Source: Candidatus Zipacnadia bacterium
GTDB lineage: Bacteria; Armatimonadota; Zipacnadia; Zipacnadales; Zipacnadaceae
Direction: 5' to 3'
Assembly (NCBI GenBank): GCA_029821255.1
Contig: JALGTS010000091.1
Coordinates: forward strand, 1-5,507
Length of the DNA: 5,507 nt
Shown here: in pieces, positions 1 through 5,175 of the stretch
Position numbering within the stretch: the first letter of the stretch is position 1
Layout: each line of letters starts with the position of its first letter
Translations under genes and position numbers: made by a program
The notes under the pieces: generated by a model
What the model saw: the letters and a program-made list of their open reading frames with translations, nothing else
Databases searched by the model: none
Told to the model about the DNA's origin: nothing

Positions 1-1796
1 TTGCCCTGCTGTTCCAGGCGGCCTTTAACTTCCTGCGCAGCGGAGACATCCACGCTGGCTTGCTGCATGAGCCCGCTGCTGCCCACCAGAATCTGCTGCC
101 CGTCCACCGTCGCCCGTATCCCACGACCAGCTAGAGCCTCGAAATCGTCCACTGCGGCGACCTCCAGATGTTGCTTCCTGGCCTGAGCTACAATCGCTTG
201 TCCCAGGGGGTGCTCAGAGGGATTTTCGGCCGCTGCGGCGAGCTGCAGCAGGTCATCCGTTGAGACATCGGCGGCCAGTGTGCGCAACTCGGTGACCTCG
301 GGCTGCCCGTGGGTAAGGGTGCCGGTTTTGTCAAAAAGAATAGTATCAAGACGGCCCACCATTTCCAACGCGCCAGCTTGCTTGATGAGAATACCGTGGT
401 CTGCGCCCAGGCCGGTGCCTACCATCACTGCCGTCGGCGTAGCCAACCCCAGAGCACAAGGGCAGGCAATAACCAGCACGGCCACGGCATTGACCAGAGC
501 CCGCTCAAATCCGGCCGCCGCGAGCAGCCAGCCCACGAAAGTCAGCACGGCAACAGCAATGACAGCCGGCACGAAGTAAGCGGCAACTGTATCGGCCAGT
601 CGCTGAATGGGCGGCTTGGTCCCCTGGGCTTCCTGCACCAAGCGGATGATCTGTTGCAGGGCCGTCTCGCTACCCACCCGCGTGGCGCGAAACTTGAACG
701 TGCCAGTCTTATTTATAGTACCACCGATGACCTCATCACCAACAGCTTTGTCTACCGGTAGGCTCTCACCAGTTATCGTAGACTCGTCTACTGTGGAATG
801 CCCCTCAATTACCTCGCCGTCAACAGCAATCCTCTCGCCGGGGCGGACCAGCACCACGTCTCCTACCCTGACTTGCTCAAGTGAGACTTTGACCTCTTCA
901 CCATCGCGGATCACCGAGGCCTCAGTTGGGGCCAGTTGCATCAGCTTGCGGATTGCCGCGGAGGTCCGGCCCTTGGCGCGGGCTTCCAGGAAGCGCCCCA
1001 GAGTGATCAGGGTGAGAATGACAGCGGCCGTGTCGTAGTAGACGTGCACCTGCCCGCGGCTAAAGAATGTGAAATAGACGCTGTACAGGTATGCAGCCGA
1101 CGAACCCATGGCAATGAGCACGTCCATATTAGCGCTACCGTGCTTCAGCGACCGATAAGAGTTGCGATAATACTGCCAGCCCAGCACGACCTGAACCAGC
1201 GTACCCATAGCAAACAATACGTAGAGCTTGCCGGGAAACTTGAACCAGACGCTGAGGATGAATAGCGGAACACTGAAGACCGCTCCCAACACAAACAGCC
1301 GTCCCTGGCGCCGGGTTTCAGCAATGCGCGCCTGTTCCTGCTCGTCTTGGGGTTGCTCGCCGGCGGCTTCGGCGGTGTAACCAGTATCCTGTACCACAGC
1401 AATAAGCTGCTTGATACCAGTCTGTGCGGGATCGAACGTTACGTCGGCAGTCTCAGCGGCCAGGTTGATGGTGGCCGCTATGACGCCGGGAGACGCTTTC
1501 AGACGGCGTTCAATACGCTGCACGCAAGAGGCACAACTCATGTCACCAATGCGTAGCCGCACCCGGCGCGGCTGTCGTTCGGGCAGATGTGCACCATATC
1601 CGGCATCGGCCACTGCCTCGATGAGGGCCGGCGTTGCTATTCGCTGCGGGTTGAAGGTCACCCGCGCCGTCTCGGTAGCGAAATTGACATTCGCCTCAAC
1701 CACTCCGGGCACCCGGCGCAGCGACTTCTCAATCGTCTGTGCGCAGGCCGCGCAGTGCATACCGGTGATCTCAAGAGTCACAGAACGTTCTGTCAT
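1..1796 (-). CDS. copA: Cu(I)-exporting P1B-type ATPase CopA, two N-terminal HMA domains (3' part beyond window)
   Basis: ATP-driven inner-membrane pump that moves Cu(I) (or Ag(I)) out of the cytoplasm. The frame is open from ATG 1796 to the left edge, giving 598 codons of a protein usually near 800. In order: HMA domain 1 with MHCAAC (M13-C18); HMA domain 2 with MSCASC (M86-C91); hydrophobic segments around 167-187, 191-210, 224-245 and 255-270; the actuator-domain TGES (342-345); membrane segments near 405-429 and 435-460, the latter with the metal-binding CPC (445-447); the phosphorylated aspartate D489 in DKTGTLT; and in the nucleotide domain SEHPLG (H529, P530) and GRGI (557-560). CPC plus paired MxCxxC domains point to monovalent copper rather than Zn/Cd (established family knowledge). 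The hinge GDGxND and the last two membrane helices lie outside the window. GGGGAGG at 1807-1813 is 10 nt before the ATG. It follows hcp by 51 nt on the same strand, so probably the third gene of one operon. No frameshift or missing key residue is seen. Confidence 0.96.
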   Translation of the reverse strand, partial: MTERSVTLEITGMHCAACAQTIEKSLRRVPGVVEANVNFATETARVTFNPQRIATPALIEAVADAGYGAHLPERQPRRVRLRIGDMSCASCVQRIERRLKASPGVIAATINLAAETADVTFDPAQTGIKQLIAVVQDTGYTAEAAGEQPQDEQEQARIAETRRQGRLFVLGAVFSVPLFILSVWFKFPGKLYVLFAMGTLVQVVLGWQYYRNSYRSLKHGSANMDVLIAMGSSAAYLYSVYFTFFSRGQVHVYYDTAAVILTLITLGRFLEARAKGRTSAAIRKLMQLAPTEASVIRDGEEVKVSLEQVRVGDVVLVRPGERIAVDGEVIEGHSTVDESTITGESLPVDKAVGDEVIGGTINKTGTFKFRATRVGSETALQQIIRLVQEAQGTKPPIQRLADTVAAYFVPAVIAVAVLTFVGWLLAAAGFERALVNAVAVLVIACPCALGLATPTAVMVGTGLGADHGILIKQAGALEMVGRLDTILFDKTGTLTHGQPEVTELRTLAADVSTDDLLQLAAAAENPSEHPLGQAIVAQARKQHLEVAAVDDFEALAGRGIRATVDGQQILVGSSGLMQQASVDVSAAQEVKGRLEQQG

Positions 1797-1814
1797 TCGT
1801 CTCAGTCCTCCCCA

Positions 1815-1844
1815 AGGGCAACTCCTGGGGGGCCCCGGTGCCCT
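1815..1844 (-). other. Intercistronic stem-loop between hcp and copA
   Basis: AGGGCA (1815-1820) pairs with TGCCCT (1839-1844). Between them the GC-rich core can pair further (CC/GG, then GGG/CCC around 1827-1836) with small bulges. The structure starts 3 nt after the hcp stop and ends just before the copA Shine-Dalgarno at 1807-1813, leaving that site free. There is no T-run after it on the transcribed strand, so it does not look like a standard intrinsic terminator. An mRNA processing or stability element between two operon genes is the likeliest role, by inference. Confidence 0.5.
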
Positions 1845-1847
1845 GCC

Positions 1848-3494
1848 TCATTCTCCCAGTATTGCCTGCAAGTCCTCCTGGGGCGTTGTGATGGGCATAA
1901 TGTTGAACTTCTCACTAAGCACCTCCAGCACTGGTGGGGTGACAAAGGCGGGCAGTGTGGGTCCTAGACGAATGTTCCTTATGCCCAAGTGCAATAGGCT
2001 GAGCAGAATCGCCACGGCCTTTTGCTCATACCAGGAAACGATTAGCGACAGCGGCAGGCCGTTAATGTCGGTGTCAAAGGCATCCGCTAATGCCTGGGCG
2101 ATTACCAGAGCCGAATGGGCATCGTTACACTGCCCGACGTCCAGCAGACGAGGAATACCACCAATGTCCCCGAACTCCAGCTTGTTGAAGCGGTACTTTC
2201 CACAAGCCAGAGTTAATATTACGCAATCCTCCGGCACGGCCTGAGCAAGCTCCGTGTAGTAGTTGCGGCCGGGTTTGGCCCCGTCGCAGCCGCCGATGAG
2301 GAAGAAGTGGCGGATGGCTCCGGCGTTGACCGCCTCAATTACCTTATCGGCCACATCCAAGACCGCCTGATGGGCAAAGCCCACCAGAATAGTCTTGTCA
2401 GGGCCGTTTTCAACAAATCCTTCCGCGGATAGAGCCGCCTCAATAACAGGGGTGAAATTACTATCAGTGATGTGGGCTACTGCTGGCCAGGCCACCAATC
2501 CGCTGGTGAATATCCTATCCTTGTAATTGTCCCTGGGCTTCTGGATACAGTTGGTGGTCATCAGAATCGCGCCCGGAAAGGCCGCAAATTCCTTCTGCTG
2601 GTCCTGCCAGGCCCCGCCGTAGTTACCGACCAGGTGTGGGTATTTTTTCAGTCCCGGGTATCCATGAGCGGGCAGCATCTCACCGTGGGTATATACGTTG
2701 ATACCGGTACCCTCGGTCTGTTTGAGTAACTCTTCCAGGTCCTTCAGATCATGGCCTGACACGACAATGGCCTTGCCCGCCACCGGCGTGATGCGCACCG
2801 CGGTCGGCACCGGATTGCCGTATGTAGTAGTGTGGGCCGTATCCAGCAGAGCCATTACTTGCAGATTCAGTTCCCCAACCTCCAGTGCCTTGGCCAGCAG
2901 CTCGTTGGTATCCGTAGGGCTACCCGCCAGAAAATCCAGCATCTCGTGGAAAGAGGCATATATGGCGTCATCTTCATAACCCAGTATCTGAGCATGGTCA
3001 GCGTAGGCAGCCGCACCCTTAAGCCCGTAGGTAATAAGCTCCTGTAAGCCGGTGACTGTCTCGCCGAGTGCTTCCTTGCGCCGGGCAATGCCGATTTCCT
3101 CAGCTTGCGCAAGCAGGCCGTTCAGGTTATCGGCGGGCGTCCATCGTGCCGGCCCGGTAAGTGTCTCGGGGCTGTGCCCGGCTTGTCGGCAGGCCACCTC
3201 GTACATCTCGCGGGCCTTTTTATGCAACTGTCCCACCTGCGCCAGCAGTCCTTCCAGGCGCTGGACATCAAAGTCCACATTAGTCACTGTTGAAAACAGC
3301 CCCTCCAAGACGAAAACGTCAACATCTCGATCCCGCATGCCCAATTGGCGGGACCGATGTGCATACATAGATAAGCCCTTAGTCGCATAGATAAGCAAAT
3401 CTTGCAGCGCGGCAACCTGAGAATCTTTGCCACATACTCCTTTTACTGTACAACCACTGCCCCTGGCCGTCTGCTCACATTGGTAACAGAACAT
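1848..3494 (-). CDS. hcp: Hybrid cluster protein (prismane protein / hydroxylamine reductase), class I
   Basis: Cytoplasmic Fe-S enzyme of 548 aa, the usual class-I length. Members reduce hydroxylamine in vitro and act as NO reductase/nitrosylase in nitrosative stress (family knowledge). The start is ATG 3494: it follows GAGGAGG (3506-3512) by 11 nt and gives the family's typical N-terminus MFCYQCEQTA. A 42-codon longer frame exists but lacks homology and overlaps the upstream gene. The [4Fe-4S] ligands are C3, C6, C15 and C21 (C-x2-C-x8-C-x5-C), the Desulfovibrio spacing rather than the enterobacterial [2Fe-2S] pattern. All hybrid-cluster ligands can be placed: H248 (SGHDLKD), E272 (THGEMLP), C316 (TTNCI), C403 (IGGCDGAKPGR, the persulfide cysteine in the family), C431 (ACGKYR), C456 (VGQCNDA), E490 with K492 (WYEQK). 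Both helical domains appear present. No hcr reductase gene is adjacent. It lies 40 nt downstream of an Rrf2 regulator and 51 nt upstream of copA on the same strand. Confidence 0.97.
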   Translation of the reverse strand: MFCYQCEQTARGSGCTVKGVCGKDSQVAALQDLLIYATKGLSMYAHRSRQLGMRDRDVDVFVLEGLFSTVTNVDFDVQRLEGLLAQVGQLHKKAREMYEVACRQAGHSPETLTGPARWTPADNLNGLLAQAEEIGIARRKEALGETVTGLQELITYGLKGAAAYADHAQILGYEDDAIYASFHEMLDFLAGSPTDTNELLAKALEVGELNLQVMALLDTAHTTTYGNPVPTAVRITPVAGKAIVVSGHDLKDLEELLKQTEGTGINVYTHGEMLPAHGYPGLKKYPHLVGNYGGAWQDQQKEFAAFPGAILMTTNCIQKPRDNYKDRIFTSGLVAWPAVAHITDSNFTPVIEAALSAEGFVENGPDKTILVGFAHQAVLDVADKVIEAVNAGAIRHFFLIGGCDGAKPGRNYYTELAQAVPEDCVILTLACGKYRFNKLEFGDIGGIPRLLDVGQCNDAHSALVIAQALADAFDTDINGLPLSLIVSWYEQKAVAILLSLLHLGIRNIRLGPTLPAFVTPPVLEVLSEKFNIMPITTPQEDLQAILGE

Positions 3495-3505
3495 GATACT
3501 TGATA

Positions 3506-3512
3506 CCTCCTC
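3506..3512 (-). promoter_or_regulatory. Ribosome binding site of hcp
   Basis: GAGGAGG on the minus strand, 11 nt before ATG 3494. It decides the hcp start, because the 42-codon upstream extension of the frame overlaps the rrf2-type gene and reads through this site. Confidence 0.7.
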
Positions 3513-3534
3513 ACAGGTGTTCGTAAACGCTTGG

Positions 3535-4020
3535 TTACTGACTTCCGTGCTTAAAGGCCCTCTTTGCTTCCGGCAATCTTGCCTGCCTATTTTGCTTCGC
3601 CTTTTTGCACTGATACACATTGGTCAGCTCATGCAGCCGAGTTTGGGCAAAATACTCTTTGACTCGCTCATTAATATCTTCTAACAATCCCCCCAATATG
3701 CACTTCTCACCGCCGCAAACAGGTGTACTTAGCAAGCAATTGGTAGGAGTAAGTGGCCCCTCAATTGCTTGATACACTTCCAGTAGGCTGATATCTGCAG
3801 CCGGTTTGGCGAGGCAAAAGCCTCCCTTCGGACCACGCATGGAATCCACCAGTCCGACTTTCACTAAACGCTGAAGTACCTTGGCCAGATGAGCCTTGGA
3901 GACTTGCAGAACCTCACCGATTTCATAGGTCGTAGCCAGCCGCCCGTCGTTGGCAGCAAGGTAGACCATAGCGTGGAGCGCCAATGTGGCAGCTTCTGAT
4001 ATTTTGACTAAGCTTGGCAT
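3535..4020 (-). CDS. Rrf2-family transcriptional regulator with Cys cluster (IscR/NsrR-like)
   Basis: DNA-binding regulator of about 161 aa, normal for the Rrf2 family. The N-terminal helix ISEAATLALHAMVYLA is followed by a winged helix-turn-helix (about 31-58, EIGEVLQVSKAHLAKVLQRL) and the family's wing SMRGPKGGF (60-68). Three cysteines, C95, C102 and C107 (C-x6-C-x4-C, in CLLSTPVCGGEKC), lie where IscR/NsrR proteins bind an Fe-S cluster. C69 and C138 are extra. The last 25 residues are Lys/Arg-rich. ATG 4020 is preferred because it puts M closest to the conserved ISEAA helix; in-frame ATG 4026 and GTG 4029 are also possible, and no strong Shine-Dalgarno separates them. It stops 40 nt before hcp and has its own promoter. 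Family members sense NO, redox state, Fe-S status or cysteine level; control of itself and hcp is inferred from position. I cannot tell NsrR, IscR or another subtype from sequence alone, so no symbol is given. Confidence 0.92.
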   Translation of the reverse strand: MPSLVKISEAATLALHAMVYLAANDGRLATTYEIGEVLQVSKAHLAKVLQRLVKVGLVDSMRGPKGGFCLAKPAADISLLEVYQAIEGPLTPTNCLLSTPVCGGEKCILGGLLEDINERVKEYFAQTRLHELTNVYQCKKAKQNRQARLPEAKRAFKHGSQ

Positions 4021-4047
4021 ATTCATCACTGGAATAATGGTATTTTG

Positions 4048-4069
4048 GTATCACTATGCCATAATATAC
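4048..4069. promoter_or_regulatory. Candidate operator (imperfect palindrome) over the rrf2-type promoter
   Basis: GTAT...ATAC arms (4048-4051 and 4066-4069) enclose an inner TATG-CC-ATAA core, giving an AT-rich 22-bp imperfect dyad. It covers the -10 hexamer and part of the spacer of the regulator's own promoter, the place expected for an autorepressor. The inner and outer arms are one base out of register, so the symmetry is weak and this is a candidate only. Confidence 0.3.
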
Positions 4070-4081
4070 TCGGTTTGTCAA
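4053..4081 (-). promoter_or_regulatory. Sigma70-type promoter for the rrf2-hcp-copA unit
   Basis: On the minus strand, TTGACA (4081-4076) is a perfect -35. After exactly 17 bp comes CATAGT (4058-4053), matching 4 of 6 of the -10 consensus. Transcription would start near 4046, giving a leader of roughly 20-25 nt before the regulator start. No other promoter this good is seen between the three minus-strand genes, which fits a single transcript. Confidence 0.65.
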
Positions 4082-4092
4082 TACCCGTCTGA

Positions 4093-4129
4093 AAGAATTT
4101 TTCTTAAGAACCTTCCGGGAACTCCCCGG
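4093..4129. repeat. Small inverted repeats upstream of the regulator promoter
   Basis: Two adjacent elements sit 12-48 bp upstream of the -35. One is AT-rich: AAGAA-TTT-TTCTT-AAGAA (4093-4110), including the perfect palindrome TTCTTAAGAA at 4101-4110. The other is a GC hairpin, CCGGG-AACTC-CCCGG (4115-4129). Neither is followed by a T-run, so I do not call a terminator. The AT-rich one could be an UP-like or activator site; nothing proves it. Confidence 0.35.
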
Positions 4130-4408
4130 GATAGCTGCTGAGATTAAGTATTCAACCAGCAAAAGCGGGGACAATATCACGCCCTATGGCCGCAGATAAG
4201 TGGATCAATGTGCGGAGGGCCCGCAAGGTCGCAGGGGAAATTGCTAAGAGGTTGCTCGTGGTTATTGTAAGAAGAGCAAACGCTATTCTACCCCCTCTTA
4301 CCCCATCATCGCCGCCAAACTTCTGCAATTGCCCCTTACCCCTGAAAACGAGTCCGGGTTTAGTATCAGTATTTAGCGAATCTCGGCACAAAAGAGGGCA
4401 GTATTATA
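4130..4408. other. Intergenic stretch, no recognisable gene
   Basis: Open frames on both strands here give low-complexity, unfamiliar translations and have no ribosome binding site. The only structure seen is a weak 5-bp hairpin, TGCGG-AGGGC-CCGCA (4211-4225). The right part leads into the insertion sequence remnant and may include its decayed left end, but no terminal inverted repeat could be identified. Confidence 0.5.
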
Positions 4409-4593
4409 ATGAGCCAAAACGACACAATCTGGAGCAGATCATCAACAAGTTGCCCTTCGGCTTTGCTCAAGGCGGTGCGCCTACCAGACCACAGCAGACG
4501 GAAGTAGGGTTAGTCAAGAGAGCGATGGTGACGCAGGCGTGCAAGAAGATCGGGGTAGCGGATCGGACTTATTATCAGTGGCAAGCCAAGTAG
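4409..4593 (+). pseudogene. IS3-family transposase OrfA remnant (frameshifted, insert-bearing, truncated)
   Basis: From memory of IS3-family OrfA proteins, the N-terminal helix-turn-helix region typically reads KRHxxEQIINKLREAEVGLA...QACKQLGVxxQTYYRWRKEYGG. Here KRHNLEQIINKL is followed by an unrelated 16-residue stretch (4453-4500), then EVGLVKRAMVTQACKKIGV and TYYQWQAK before TAG 4591-4593, where the family continues with the EYGG region. The plausible start is ATG 4409, with GAGGG 10 nt upstream at 4394-4398. It reads only Met-Ser before the frame must shift by one to enter KRHN, so the gene is broken at its first codons. No OrfB (DDE integrase) coding sequence follows. The remnant ends about 20 bp from a truncated arsC on the opposite strand. 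It is almost surely non-functional. Confidence 0.8.
4453..4500 (+). repeat. Short dispersed-repeat-like insert inside the transposase remnant
   Basis: Sixteen codons reading PFGFAQGGAPTRPQQT replace about three expected ones (REA) between INKL and EVGL of OrfA, a net gain near 39 nt that keeps the frame. The DNA, CCCTTCGGCTTTGCTCAAGG, resembles short interspersed repeats whose translations (PFGFAQG-, PFDFAQG- types) recur as in-frame insertions in many metagenomic bacterial proteins. That resemblance is from memory, not from a search. The exact edges are uncertain by a few bases because no target duplication is clear. Confidence 0.5.
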
Positions 4594-4708
4594 GGGCGGG
4601 AAGCGCTGGGCCGGCCAGCAGCGCCCACGCCCGATCTTCCGCCATCTGACTACGGCAGGAGTTACCGGCACACAGAAAAAGGACCTTTACCTTGCCAGGA
4701 CTTATCAT
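4514..4708 (-). pseudogene. arsC: Truncated ArsC-type (LMW-phosphatase fold) arsenate reductase, N-terminal fragment
   Basis: ATG 4708 opens MISPGKVKVLFLCAGNSCRS followed by QMAEDRAWALLAG. The CAGNSCR loop is the CX5R catalytic P-loop of thioredoxin/mycothiol-type arsenate reductases and low-molecular-weight tyrosine phosphatases; VLFLCxGNSCRSQMAE is the ArsC signature. The intact enzyme is about 130-140 aa and needs two more cysteines further on. Homology here ends near residue 33 (about 4610), and the frame then runs 31 more codons, antisense to the transposase remnant, to a stop at 4514. The two resolving cysteines and the rest of the fold are absent, so arsenate reduction is not expected. 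GGAGGG about 12 nt upstream may be the old ribosome site. A recombination or IS event that removed the 3' part is inferred. No other ars gene is in the window. Confidence 0.8.
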
Positions 4709-5050
4709 GGGCCGTTCTCTCCCTCCGAGGACCAACCTCGCGTCCAGTAAGATTCCCATATGATGGGCAACATTCGTTGGGCTTATTCCTAAACTTGTCT
4801 ATCGACTCACACACATTGCCTTGTACGCGGCAACCGATGACAGCATCTGGAGGCAAGCTTATTGCCGAGTGCCGGAAACAGTTTTCCGGTTCCCTGCCGC
4901 TTATGTCCGCAATGAGACCCGTGCACGTATTCAAACACTTCATGCTTCGTTGGAAATGGTACTATACCTCCCGTATCCGTATTGCGTCGCAGTCCACCAA
5001 CATAGCACTGCCTATGGGAAAGCTTCATCGGCTCAATAGGAAGATAGCAC
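4709..5050. other. Intergenic stretch with small hairpins, no recognised gene
   Basis: Several overlapping open frames of 70-100 codons exist on both strands, but none has a recognisable domain, a convincing ribosome site or a coding-like composition. Small dyads are visible: CGAGG-ACCAA-CCTCG (4726-4740), which abuts the arsC ribosome site, and CCCAT-ATG-ATGGG (4755-4767). Either could belong to the old arsC leader. The stretch looks like decayed or regulatory DNA between the arsC fragment and the MerR promoter. Confidence 0.5.
4872..4889. repeat. Perfect 7-bp hairpin CCGGAAA-CAGT-TTTCCGG
   Basis: CCGGAAA (4872-4878) and TTTCCGG (4883-4889) are exact inverted repeats around a 4-nt loop. No T-run follows on either strand, so it is not a clear terminator. 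It could be a protein-binding dyad or a remnant repeat end; nothing adjacent explains it. Confidence 0.45.
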
Positions 5051-5079
5051 TTGACAAGTACCAGAGTCATTTATAGAAT
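5051..5079 (+). promoter_or_regulatory. Near-consensus sigma70 promoter for the MerR-family gene
   Basis: TTGACA (5051-5056, 6/6) and TAGAAT (5074-5079, 5/6) are separated by exactly 17 bp. Transcription would begin near 5086, just ahead of all candidate starts of the downstream regulator. The 17-bp spacer is the ordinary one, not the long 19-20 bp spacer of classic MerR-activated promoters, so constitutive or repressed expression is more likely than MerR-type activation. Confidence 0.75.
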
Positions 5080-5175
5080 ATCTGCAACCAGCTTGGAGTG
5101 CCGTCTCCCTGGCTTGAATACTTGATGGACAAAGAGAACGCGGAATTATCTAGCGCCGATAACACAGGTATTATT

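Noticed and set aside
309..761. Long plus-strand frames across 280-2244 as genes.
   Set aside because: They are antisense to the clearly coding copA and hcp frames and have no domain similarity.
3482..3507. Near-palindrome GGTAACA...TGATACC centred on the hcp start as a second operator.
   Set aside because: Short arms with a mismatch, spanning conserved coding bases and only loosely like the 4048-4069 dyad; chance is the simpler explanation.
3495..3620. A 42-residue N-terminal extension of Hcp.
   Set aside because: It overlaps the end of the rrf2-type gene, has no similarity to the family, and reads through the good ribosome site at 3506-3512; the family N-terminus starts at ATG 3494.
4115..4129. 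GC hairpin CCGGG-AACTC-CCCGG as an intrinsic terminator.
   Set aside because: Neither strand has a T-run directly after the stem.
4152..4391. A 79-codon minus-strand open frame upstream of the IS remnant.
   Set aside because: No ribosome site or known motif; composition and overlap with an equally long plus-strand frame suggest chance.
4777..5076. A 99-codon plus-strand open frame ending at TAG 5074.
   Set aside because: It begins with TTG and lacks a ribosome site, has no recognisable domain, overlaps frames of similar length on both strands, and its end lies inside the MerR promoter -10.
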